This document shows positions 16,977 to 24,329 of a stretch of DNA of 25,701 bases, one piece after another. Each line of letters opens with the position of its first letter. The stretch's first letter is position 1. Both the position numbers and the translations under genes were made by a program. Origin of the DNA: JAUVXY01 sp964392345 (GTDB lineage Bacteria > Actinomycetota > Humimicrobiia > Humimicrobiales > Humimicrobiaceae); the NCBI GenBank assembly GCA_964392345.1, contig CAYMPQ010000018.1, forward strand, positions 1 through 25,701, in the 5' to 3' direction. Below the pieces are notes generated by a model that was not told the origin of the DNA, did no database searches, and worked only from the letters and a program-made list of their open reading frames with translations.

Positions 16977-18041
16977 TTACATATTTTGAAGATTAAACGG
17001 ACTTATTATATCAAAAATAAAGCCCATGGCCAGCAAACAAATTATAATAGCTATACCTATTTTACTATATATTTCTAAAAACTTCTCTGAAACTGATTTT
17101 CTTCTTACAGCCTCTATCAGCAATACAACTATGTGACCTCCATCCAGAGGAAGAATAGGAATTAGATTGCCAAAAGTCAGCATCAGGGAAACCAGAGCCA
17201 CAAATAATATAAAATTCTGAAGCCCCATTGAAGCTGACTGCTGGAATATGCTTATTACTCCAATTGGAGAAACGGGCCTCGCTTCCGTAAAGGACAACTT
17301 TCCGGAAAGTAACATAAGAAACAGATTTGCATAAGATTTACTGATTTCCCATGTCATGACAAAGCTTTCTTTTACTATTCCAAAAAAACTCATTTCCTTC
17401 TTGACAGCTGCAGGACTTATACCTAAAAAACCTTCCCCGTTTACATTATCCAGTTCTGTTTTTATTTTTAACTCTTTACCATCACGAATAACGGTATAAG
17501 TTACCATTTCTCCGGGATGGCTCTTGGTTAAACTTGCAAATTCTTCCCAGCTTTCAATTTTTTCCTCATTTAAAGCAACAACTTTGTCTCCAACTTCAAA
17601 GCCATATATTTCTGCAGGTGAACCCGGTTGTACGTATTCAATACTGTTTGTAAGAGCAAATGCCCCCATACTTAGAAAAATACCGATTAAAATTACGGCA
17701 AGCACTGCATTCATGCTAACTCCACCAATAATGATCATCATTTTTTTGTGGAATGGTTTAGTATTAAAAGCTCTGTTTTTTTTATCTTCAGGAATTTTTT
17801 CATTCCGCTCTAAACCTAATATCTTGTTGTATCCACCAACCGGGATTGCGCTGATTCCATAAGTAGTTCCACTTCTTGATTTAAACTTCAGGAGTTTTGG
17901 CCCCAGACCAATAAAAAATTCTTCTACATGAACGCCACTAATTTTTGCAAATAAAAAATGGCCAAATTCGTGTACAAGTATTATTAATGAAAATCCTAAT
18001 ATAGCTAAAATATATTGAAAAATAACATTTAAGTTTTCCAT
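16977..18041 (-). CDS. rseP: site-2 protease, RseP family membrane zinc metallopeptidase
   Basis: Intramembrane protease that cleaves membrane-bound anti-sigma factors and remnant signal peptides. The first transmembrane segment contains HEFGH (24-28) with the zinc histidines and catalytic Glu. VGGYNKILGL follows near 68. One PDZ domain (about 128-205, VQPGSPAEIYGFEVGDKVVALN) lies between transmembrane segments. The third metal ligand motif GNLIPILPLDGGH (291-303) contains the NxxP and LDGG signature. Another transmembrane helix is near the C-terminus (about 330-350). ATG start; no clear ribosome site, but uppS ends only 8 bp upstream, so coupling is likely. A single PDZ domain is typical for Gram-positive members. 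Confidence 0.95.
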   Translation of the reverse strand: MENLNVIFQYILAILGFSLIILVHEFGHFLFAKISGVHVEEFFIGLGPKLLKFKSRSGTTYGISAIPVGGYNKILGLERNEKIPEDKKNRAFNTKPFHKKMMIIIGGVSMNAVLAVILIGIFLSMGAFALTNSIEYVQPGSPAEIYGFEVGDKVVALNEEKIESWEEFASLTKSHPGEMVTYTVIRDGKELKIKTELDNVNGEGFLGISPAAVKKEMSFFGIVKESFVMTWEISKSYANLFLMLLSGKLSFTEARPVSPIGVISIFQQSASMGLQNFILFVALVSLMLTFGNLIPILPLDGGHIVVLLIEAVRRKSVSEKFLEIYSKIGIAIIICLLAMGFIFDIISPFNLQNM

Positions 18042-18049
18042 AAGACTAA

Positions 18050-18811
18050 TTACAGATTGCCAAATCTTCTATTTCTTCGTTGGTAATTATGTATTGCTCC
18101 TAAAAATTGTTCCCTTCTAAAATCAGGCCAGAGCGTCTTTGTAAAATAGAGCTCTGTGTAGGCAATCTGCCAGAGCAAAAAATTACTTATCCTTAACTCT
18201 CCGCTTGTTCTTATCAATAAATCAGGGTCAGGAATTTTTCCTGTATACAAAAAACTTGATAAAATATTTTCATCCAACTCTTCTACTTTGAGTTTATTTT
18301 TTTTAACATTATCACATATTCTTTTTACTGCATTTACTATTTCCTGTCTTGACCCATAATTAAAAGCTATATTAAGAGTAAGCTTTTTATTATCTTTAGT
18401 TCTGTGTTCTGCATCTTTAAAAGATTTAAAAACTTCAGATGGAATTGATTCTTCACTGCCAATAAGCTTCAGCTTGACTCCATTTTTGCTTAAAGCATCC
18501 AGTTGCTCACTTATTGCTCTCCTGAATAATCTCATCAAACCTTTAACTTCTTCTTGAGGCCTTTGCCAATTTTCGATTGAAAATGAGTACACAGTTAAAA
18601 ATTTTATCCCCAATTCTACACATGTCTCAACCACACTTATTAGTGCCTTGACTCCGGCTCTATGACCGGCAATCCTTGGCAGTTTCCTCTTTTTTGCCCA
18701 TCTCCCGTTTCCATCCATAATAATTGCCACATGAGCCGGTATATTTTTTTTCTGAAGTTCTTTAATAGTTGGAATTTCTATAGAAGCTTTTAGAGAAGAA
18801 GTAGAGTCCAA
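18050..18811 (-). CDS. uppS: isoprenyl transferase (undecaprenyl diphosphate synthase type)
   Basis: cis-Prenyltransferase that extends farnesyl diphosphate with IPP to make the C55 (or similar) lipid carrier of cell wall synthesis. Motifs: AIIMDGNGRWAKKR (29-42, with Mg-binding Asp33), GHRAG (49-53), SFSIENWQRPQEEV, and the C-terminal DPDLLIRTSGELRISNFLLWQIAYTELYF. Length 253 is normal. The start is TTG at 18811, with a modest TAGGT site 8 nt upstream. Residues before about 24 are not conserved. frr is 9 bp upstream and rseP 8 bp downstream. cdsA, normally next to uppS, is missing from the cluster. The chain length of the product cannot be told from sequence. Confidence 0.96.
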   Translation of the reverse strand: MDSTSSLKASIEIPTIKELQKKNIPAHVAIIMDGNGRWAKKRKLPRIAGHRAGVKALISVVETCVELGIKFLTVYSFSIENWQRPQEEVKGLMRLFRRAISEQLDALSKNGVKLKLIGSEESIPSEVFKSFKDAEHRTKDNKKLTLNIAFNYGSRQEIVNAVKRICDNVKKNKLKVEELDENILSSFLYTGKIPDPDLLIRTSGELRISNFLLWQIAYTELYFTKTLWPDFRREQFLGAIHNYQRRNRRFGNL

Positions 18812-18820
18812 TGTAGCTAC

Positions 18821-19387
18821 CTACACTTCCATAATTTCCTTTTCTTTTTGAGATAAGGATTTGTCAATTTCGCCTATACACCTGTCTGTAAGCTCCTGAA
18901 CCTGTTTTTGAAAATCTCTTAGATCATCTTCGGTAATTTCACTTTTTTCTTTCATTTTCCTTAACTCATCATTTTTTTCTCTTCTGATATTCCTTATTGC
19001 CACTCTTCCATCTTCAGAGATTTTCCTTACCATTTTTACCAATTCCATTCTTCTCTCCTCATTTAAGGGAGGGACAGCAAGCCTTATAACTTTTCCATCG
19101 TTACTGGGAGTAATCCCTAAATCAGAAATTAAAATTTGTTTTTCAATTTCTTTTAAAAATTTTGGTTCATAAGGTGATATTACTATAGACCTTGGTTCAG
19201 GTATAGCTATGCCTGCAATATGTTTCAAAGGAGTTTTGTTGCCATAATAATCAATATAAATCCTGTCTAACAAAAAAACAGATGCTCTGCCTGTTCTTAT
19301 GGTATTAAATTCATGTTGTGTTTTTTCAACCGATAGCTCCATCTTTTTTTCTGCATCTAAAAGTAATTTATCTTTAATTTCACTCAC
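18821..19387 (-). CDS. frr: ribosome recycling factor
   Basis: Splits post-termination ribosomes together with EF-G. The 188-residue, tRNA-shaped protein has the family features [23 protein letters not shown] (27-49), [22 protein letters not shown], the core [24 protein letters not shown] and the C-terminal helical [20 protein letters not shown]. The GTG start overlaps the pyrH stop (GTGA), and the AAAGGG ribosome site directly abuts it. That is tight, but no other normal start exists within the N-terminus. The pyrH-frr coupling is standard. Confidence 0.97.
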   Translation of the reverse strand: MSEIKDKLLLDAEKKMELSVEKTQHEFNTIRTGRASVFLLDRIYIDYYGNKTPLKHIAGIAIPEPRSIVISPYEPKFLKEIEKQILISDLGITPSNDGKVIRLAVPPLNEERRMELVKMVRKISEDGRVAIRNIRREKNDELRKMKEKSEITEDDLRDFQKQVQELTDRCIGEIDKSLSQKEKEIMEV

Positions 19388-20103
19388 CCCTTTGTAATTA
19401 AGGTGCCAATCTTTTTTCCAATTATAGCACCTTTTATATTTCCTGGTTTGGTAATATTAAAAACTATAATTGGTAAATTATTTTCCATGCATAGAGAAGT
19501 AGCTGTGGAGTCCAGTATCCTTAAATTTTTCTTGATTACATCCAAAAAAGTAAGTTTATCAAATTTTTTCGCATCCTTGTGTTTTATAGGATCCTTATCG
19601 TACACTCCATCCACTTTGGTAGCTTTGAAAATTATCTGTGCATTTACTTCAAGTGCCCTGAGCGCTGCTGCTGTGTCAGTTGTAAAATAAGGATTTCCTG
19701 TTCCTCCTGCAAATATTACAACCCTCTTTTTTTCAAGGTGCCTTACAGCTCTCCTTCTTATAAATGGTTCCGCAACCTCCTGCATGGAAATAGAGGTCTG
19801 GACCCTGCTTGGAACTCCTTTTTTCTCCAGAACTCCCTGAAGTCCCAATGCATTCATAATAGTTGCAAGCATACCAATGTAATCAGCTGTAGCCCTGTCC
19901 ATCACTCTGGCATTTGCAGAAACTCCTCTCCAGAAATTGCCTCCTCCTATCACTATGGCTATTTCTGCATTCATTTCAACTACTTCCTTGATTTGGCTGG
20001 CAATATCTTCCATTACTTCAGGGTCTATACCATATTTTGATTTACCCAGCAAAGCTTCCCCGCTGATTTTTAATAAAACCCTGTTATATTTTAGTTTCAC
20101 CAT
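19384..20103 (-). CDS. pyrH: UMP kinase, bacterial hexameric type
   Basis: Phosphorylates UMP to UDP; an amino-acid-kinase-fold enzyme unrelated to eukaryotic UMP/CMP kinase. The N-terminal ATP-binding KISGEALLG (12-20) and GGGNFWRG (53-60) are present. Further on come [44 protein letters not shown], and the C-terminal DGVYDKDP. Length 239 is normal. ATG start at 20103, with GAAAG about 10 nt upstream and AGAGG abutting. It sits 6 bp after tsf and overlaps frr by 4 bp, within the conserved rpsB-tsf-pyrH-frr unit. Confidence 0.97.
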   Translation of the reverse strand: MVKLKYNRVLLKISGEALLGKSKYGIDPEVMEDIASQIKEVVEMNAEIAIVIGGGNFWRGVSANARVMDRATADYIGMLATIMNALGLQGVLEKKGVPSRVQTSISMQEVAEPFIRRRAVRHLEKKRVVIFAGGTGNPYFTTDTAAALRALEVNAQIIFKATKVDGVYDKDPIKHKDAKKFDKLTFLDVIKKNLRILDSTATSLCMENNLPIIVFNITKPGNIKGAIIGKKIGTLITKG

Positions 20104-20109
20104 CCTCTG

Positions 20110-20712
20110 CTAACTTTCTTCCCCGAGAACAAATCTTGCAAATCTTTTGATTACTATATTCTCCCCGATCTTAGCTATATTTTGTTTTACCAATTCCCCA
20201 ACAGTAATATCATTATCTTTTATGTAAGGCTGCTCCAGTAGACAATTCTCTGTATAAAATTTTTTTAACTTTCCTTCAGCAATCTTATCCACTATATTTT
20301 CTGGTTTCCCCTCATTTAAGGCTTGCTTTATATAAATATCTTTCTCTCTTTTTATTACTTCTTCCGCTACGTCTTCTTTTAAAACATATGATGGTGCAGA
20401 TGCAGCAATGTGGAGGGCAACGCTATGTACCAATTCCTTAAACATTTCATTTCTTGCTACAAAATCAGTTTCACAATTAACTTCCAGAAGTACTCCAATT
20501 TTAGAACCTATATGAATATAGCTATCAATTATTCCTTCCTTTGTAGGCCTTATGGATTTTTTAGAGGCATCAGCTAATCCTTTTTCCCTTAATATTTTCT
20601 CAGCTTTTTCTATATCTCCACCGCTCTCCACAAGAGCTTTTTTGCAGTCCATCATGCCAACGCCGCTTTTTTTCCTTAATTCCTTAACTAATTCAGCTGT
20701 TATGCCAACCAT
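20110..20712 (-). CDS. tsf: elongation factor Ts, short form
   Basis: Guanine-nucleotide exchange factor for EF-Tu. The N-terminal UBA-like domain is ITAELVKELRKKSGVGMMDCKKALVE (4-29). The EF-Tu-contacting core signature TDFVARN lies at 82-88. At 200 residues it is the short EF-Ts with a single core subdomain, as in Thermus and various other groups, compared with about 280 in E. coli. It therefore lacks the duplicated C-terminal subdomain. The ATG start at 20712 has an ideal AGGAGG site 8 nt upstream. It follows rpsB after 20 bp. Confidence 0.97.
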   Translation of the reverse strand: MVGITAELVKELRKKSGVGMMDCKKALVESGGDIEKAEKILREKGLADASKKSIRPTKEGIIDSYIHIGSKIGVLLEVNCETDFVARNEMFKELVHSVALHIAASAPSYVLKEDVAEEVIKREKDIYIKQALNEGKPENIVDKIAEGKLKKFYTENCLLEQPYIKDNDITVGELVKQNIAKIGENIVIKRFARFVLGEES

Positions 20713-20732
20713 ATTTAATTCCTCCTATTTAA

Positions 20733-21521
20733 TTAAACCCACACATTGTCTTCCGGTAAATCTTCCAACTCATTTTCCGGAATCTCCTTTTTCGCTTCCT
20801 CTAACTCTTTTTTTTCAGGACTTTCTTCTATTTTAACTTTTTGCTCTTTCCCTTCCTTGACAGCATTGCCTGTAATCTTTGTAATCAGTTCACAAGAACG
20901 AATTGCATCATCATTACCCGGGATAACATACTCTATATTATCAGGGTCACAGTTAGTATCAGTTATTGCCACAATCGGAATACCAAGCTTTACTGCTTCC
21001 TTAACTGCAATTTCTTCTTTGCTGGGGTCAACAACATACAGGATATCCGGTATCCTCTTCATGTCCCTTATCCCGCCCATATTATAAAGCAATTTTTCAT
21101 ATTCCTTTTTTATTTTCAGTACTTCTTTTTTTGGTAATTTTTCAAATACTCCAGAACTTTCCATTTCTTCTATTTGCTCAAGCCTTTTAGAACGCTTGCT
21201 AATAGTTTCAAAATTTGTAAGTGTTCCCCCTAGCCATCTGTTCTTTACATATGGCATTTCACATTCTTTTGCATAATGCTCAATTATGTCCTGTGTTTGT
21301 TTTTTAGTCCCAACAAATAAAATAATTCCACCTTCACTAATAACTTTTTTTACATGCTCGTAAGCATCAATTATTAGTTGCAGCGTCTGCTGGAGATCTA
21401 TTATATATATGCCATTTTTTTCAGTATATATATAACTTTTCATCTTTGGGTTCCACCTTCGTGTCTGGTGCCCAAAATGAACACCTGCCTCTAAGAGCTC
21501 CCTCATAGTTACAACGCTCAA
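20733..21521 (-). CDS. rpsB: 30S ribosomal protein S2
   Basis: Assembles late on the 30S head-body junction. Family signatures: [27 protein letters not shown] (6-32), [30 protein letters not shown] (about 93-106) and [37 protein letters not shown]. The C-terminal 35 residues are an acidic/lysine low-complexity tail. Length 262 is normal. TTG start at 21521 with GGAGG 7 nt upstream. The conserved methionine at residue 6 is in frame but too far from the site. A promoter and a leader with a second SD-like sequence lie upstream. Confidence 0.97.
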   Translation of the reverse strand: MSVVTMRELLEAGVHFGHQTRRWNPKMKSYIYTEKNGIYIIDLQQTLQLIIDAYEHVKKVISEGGIILFVGTKKQTQDIIEHYAKECEMPYVKNRWLGGTLTNFETISKRSKRLEQIEEMESSGVFEKLPKKEVLKIKKEYEKLLYNMGGIRDMKRIPDILYVVDPSKEEIAVKEAVKLGIPIVAITDTNCDPDNIEYVIPGNDDAIRSCELITKITGNAVKEGKEQKVKIEESPEKKELEEAKKEIPENELEDLPEDNVWV

Positions 21522-21565
21522 AACCGTACCTCCTTATTAATTATGGTTATTCCTCCACTACTTTA

Positions 21566-21596
21566 ATTATAATTTTATATCACCATAATGTTGCAA
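21566..21596 (-). promoter_or_regulatory. possible promoter of the rpsB operon
   Basis: In the 164-bp gap before rpsB, TTGCAA (21591-21596) and a perfect TATAAT (21566-21571) are 19 nt apart, longer than the optimum. An 8-bp inverted repeat, ATTATGGT/ACCATAAT (21540-21547 and 21582-21589), places one arm in the spacer and the other in the presumed leader. No terminator is seen after xerC in this gap. The -10 is convincing; the -35 is uncertain. Confidence 0.45.
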
Positions 21597-21685
21597 AAAG
21601 TAGTGTGTGTAATTTCAACGCTAAAGTTTAACACAATCTAAATATTTGGGCAAATTAAACCAGCGTATTTTTCTGCTGACAGACC

Positions 21686-22597
21686 CTACCCGGCTCTTGG
21701 GTGAAAACTGTTATAATCTCTCTTCAGTTTCTTAACATTCAGGTGGGTATATATTTGAGTAGTAGAAATATTTTTATGTCCAAGAAGTTCCTGTATTTCC
21801 CTTATTCCTGCTCCCTCCTGCAGCAGATGTGTGGCAAAGGTGTGTCTGATACCGTGGGGGGTTATATTTTTCTCAATTCCTGCCTTTTTTAAACTTTCTT
21901 TTACAATGGTCCCGATACTTCTAACGGATAGCTTCTTGCCAAATTTGTTTAAAAATAAATAATCATCAATAACATATTTGTCACGATTTTTCGAAGACAC
22001 AATTTTGTCTCTTACTTTTAAATATATTTCTATCCATTTCAGTGCACTTTGATTTACATATAATATCCTCTGCTTTCTCCCCTTGCCGGTAACACTTATC
22101 TCTCTATTTCTTAGATCCACATCCTTTAGCAGTATCCCTGCCGCCTCACTTACTCTGGCGCCTGTAGAATATATTAATTCTATTAAGGCCCTGTTCCGAA
22201 TAGAGGCGCAATTTACAGGTTTTATGCTTTCAAGTAAAGTTTCTATCTCTTTTTGAGAGAGAAAAGAATAAAACCTGTGGTGTTTCTTGGGGACATTTAT
22301 AAGTTGCGTTAATTGAATATTTGTATACTGGCTATCTTCTAAAAACCTAAAAAAATTCATATATGAGGAATATTTTCTGATAATAGTTCTGTTTGAGTAT
22401 TTAAAATTATCAAGGTATCTTAAATATTTTCTAAATGCATCTAAACTTAGATCAGATGTTTTTGAAATACCCAGGTTTTTTAAATAATTTATAAAATGAA
22501 GAAGATCTTTGCTGTAAGCATTTACAGTATTTGCGGATAAATTTTTTTCATACTTTACGTATTTTAAATATACTTTTAAACTGTCATTTATGTTCAT
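21686..22597 (-). CDS. xerC: tyrosine recombinase, XerC/XerD family
   Basis: Site-specific recombinase likely to resolve chromosome dimers at dif. An N-terminal SAM-like core-binding domain (3-92) precedes the catalytic domain (about 110-295). All catalytic residues are present: Arg148 (TGARVSE), Lys172 (GKGRKQR), His248 and Arg251 (HGIRH), His274 (LLGHKN) and Tyr283 (QIYTH). Length 303 is typical of XerC/D. The position between dprA and rpsB is the standard xerC place in Gram-positive bacteria, which argues against a phage integrase; XerD cannot be strictly excluded. The ATG at 22597 lies 2 bp after the stop of the upstream small gene, so the pair is probably translated together. Confidence 0.93.
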   Translation of the reverse strand: MNINDSLKVYLKYVKYEKNLSANTVNAYSKDLLHFINYLKNLGISKTSDLSLDAFRKYLRYLDNFKYSNRTIIRKYSSYMNFFRFLEDSQYTNIQLTQLINVPKKHHRFYSFLSQKEIETLLESIKPVNCASIRNRALIELIYSTGARVSEAAGILLKDVDLRNREISVTGKGRKQRILYVNQSALKWIEIYLKVRDKIVSSKNRDKYVIDDYLFLNKFGKKLSVRSIGTIVKESLKKAGIEKNITPHGIRHTFATHLLQEGAGIREIQELLGHKNISTTQIYTHLNVKKLKRDYNSFHPRAG

Positions 22598-22599
22598 AT

Positions 22600-23022
22600 T
22601 TACAAATAATCACTTTCTATATCTTTCATCTTCTTCTTAATTTCTTCCCTTTTGTTCAATACCGCAGTTAAGCCGGCAATTTCCATACCTCTTTTTACTT
22701 TTTCGGGTTCATAATTATTTGCTTTAGCTTTCTCAAAAAAATTTTTTAAATTCTGTATCATGCCTATCAGAGAATCTCTTGTTTTGTCAGACATGTAGTC
22801 AATTTTTAAATTATCTTTAGATATGCTATCCAGTATTGCATCCAGCTTGTAGAATACATCCTCTAAAATAATATTGGTTCTCTTAAAATCCAATTTCTTT
22901 TCTAATGTAATTATTTTAATTATTTTTTTTAGGTCCCTGTTTATAATTTTATCATATTTATACAGCGCATAGCCTAACGGGTTTTTAGGCTCTTCAACTT
23001 TATTTCTCTTAAATAGCCCCAT
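22600..23022 (-). CDS. hypothetical protein, 140 residues, operon partner of xerC
   Basis: I do not recognise this protein. It is lysine-rich and strongly charged, with no signal peptide, membrane segment, cysteine pair or nucleotide-binding motif. Heptad-like spacing of Ile/Leu in about 28-70 (DKIINRDLKKIIKIITLEKKL) and 80-140 suggests an all-helical, perhaps coiled-coil protein. The ATG at 23022 is preceded by an AAAGAG-type site. It has its own good promoter (23073-23100) overlapping a perfect dyad. The 2-bp spacing to xerC implies co-expression and perhaps a link to recombination or chromosome maintenance; that is inference. Codon use and composition look like the neighbours. The ORF is convincing, but the function is unknown. 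Confidence 0.8.
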   Translation of the reverse strand: MGLFKRNKVEEPKNPLGYALYKYDKIINRDLKKIIKIITLEKKLDFKRTNIILEDVFYKLDAILDSISKDNLKIDYMSDKTRDSLIGMIQNLKNFFEKAKANNYEPEKVKRGMEIAGLTAVLNKREEIKKKMKDIESDYL

Positions 23023-23072
23023 TTTATCTCTTTTCCTTGTTTGGATTAATGAATAAATCTATTTTTAAATTA

Positions 23073-23101
23073 ATTATATACATTGTCAGCATAATGACAA
23101 T
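23073..23101 (-). promoter_or_regulatory. promoter with overlapping dyad operator upstream of the hypothetical gene-xerC unit
   Basis: TTGTCA (-35, 23095-23100) and a perfect TATAAT (-10, 23073-23078) are 16 nt apart. A perfect 7-bp inverted repeat, ATTGTCA-N6-TGACAAT (23082-23088 and 23095-23101), covers the -35 and most of the spacer. No U-tract follows it, so it is not a terminator. A dyad at this place is a typical repressor binding site. The promoter lies in the 111-bp gap after dprA. The binding protein is unknown. Confidence 0.65.
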
Positions 23102-23133
23102 AATTGCTGAAACAATTCTGAAAGATAAAAAAT

Positions 23134-24276
23134 CTAAAACACTTTTTTATACATATTGGAACCTCCCTCCTCAATTAACTTCTTGAGCTCTAAATACGCT
23201 AAAATGCTAAGGACTTCTTTAACCTCAAATCCAGTAAATTTCACTATTTCTTCTAAGCTTCTTGGTTTAAATCCTATAAACTCATAAACTTTCCTGCAAT
23301 TATCTCCGATATCATCGCTGTTCCTGTTATTATTTTTATGAATACATGTATCTGTTTTTTCTTTACCATCATCCTTGCTGTATTCTTTAAAATACCAGCT
23401 GAACTCTTCCAGTATATCATCAATGCCCTCTACTAATTTTGCGCCGCTATTTATGAGCCAATGGCATCCGCTGGCTTTGGAATTAAAGATACTGCCGGGC
23501 ACTGCAAAAACTTCCCTGTTTTGTCTTAGTGCCATCTCACTTGTTATTATGGCGCCGCTTCTCCTTGCTGCTTCAATTACGACCACCCCGTTGCAGAGAC
23601 CGCTGATTATCCTGTTGCGGGAAGGAAAATTAGATTTTAAAGGAGGGGTACCAGGAAAAAACTCTGACACCAAACTTCCATTTTCAATAATATCCCTATA
23701 CAAATGCCTGTTCTCTGGCGGATAGACAATATCTATGCCACACCCCAAAACCCCTATGCTGCCGCCTTTTTCTTTTAGCGCAGCTTTCTGGGCATAGCTG
23801 TCAATTCCCAACGCCATTCCGCTAACAACCGTTATACCAATTTTAGATAATTCCCTGCTTATATATTCTGCCGCCCCTATTCCATAAGAAGTGCATTTTC
23901 TTGTTCCAACAACTGCTATGTTAAATTTTGTTTTTATTATTTTCTCTCCCTTAAAAAATAAAATAGGCGGAGGAAAATAAATTTGCTTTAAAATATTTGG
24001 ATATTTTTTATCAGATATATTCAGTACGCCAATATTATTTTTTAATAGAAAATTTAATAATTCTTTAAAATAACTACCTAAAGTTTCCTCTTTGCCAGAT
24101 TCAGTAAAATTTAGGTTTAATTTTAATTTACAAATTTTATTCCCATTAAAAAAATCCAGCGTCTTGTTAATATTAAAATTATTCTTCTTAAATATATCTA
24201 TCAATACGGAAGGCTTAATTTTATATTCTGACAATAGATACAAAATTTTTTTACTTATTTCATTTACACAAGCCAT
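23134..24276 (-). CDS. dprA: DNA-processing protein DprA
   Basis: Binds single-stranded DNA and loads RecA during natural transformation; it is also widely conserved in non-competent bacteria. An N-terminal helical region (5-45) precedes the Rossmann-like core with VVGTRKCTSYG (122-132), VVSGMALGIDSYAQ (150-163), LGCGIDIVYPPENRHLY and NFPSRNRIISGLCNGVVVIEAARRSGAIITS (216-246). A charged linker (about 298-325) and a C-terminal winged-helix DprA domain (326-378) complete it. Length 380 is normal for the long form. ATG start at 24276 with a weak GGGA site. It sits 53 bp downstream of comM, a classical pairing. Confidence 0.96.
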   Translation of the reverse strand: MACVNEISKKILYLLSEYKIKPSVLIDIFKKNNFNINKTLDFFNGNKICKLKLNLNFTESGKEETLGSYFKELLNFLLKNNIGVLNISDKKYPNILKQIYFPPPILFFKGEKIIKTKFNIAVVGTRKCTSYGIGAAEYISRELSKIGITVVSGMALGIDSYAQKAALKEKGGSIGVLGCGIDIVYPPENRHLYRDIIENGSLVSEFFPGTPPLKSNFPSRNRIISGLCNGVVVIEAARRSGAIITSEMALRQNREVFAVPGSIFNSKASGCHWLINSGAKLVEGIDDILEEFSWYFKEYSKDDGKEKTDTCIHKNNNRNSDDIGDNCRKVYEFIGFKPRSLEEIVKFTGFEVKEVLSILAYLELKKLIEEGGSNMYKKVF

Positions 24277-24329
24277 GTTTTTCCCAAAAAAAATGATATG
24301 AAAAAATTCTTAATATCTTTTTATTAATT

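Noticed and set aside
21540..21589. Inverted repeat upstream of rpsB as a terminator of the xerC transcript
   Set aside because: The arms are 34 bp apart with no U-tract on either strand. It overlaps a likely promoter instead.
21686..22597. Tyrosine recombinase as a phage or integrative-element integrase
   Set aside because: It sits in the conserved xerC position beside dprA and rpsB, has normal Xer length, and no attachment repeats, excisionase, cargo genes or tRNA are nearby.
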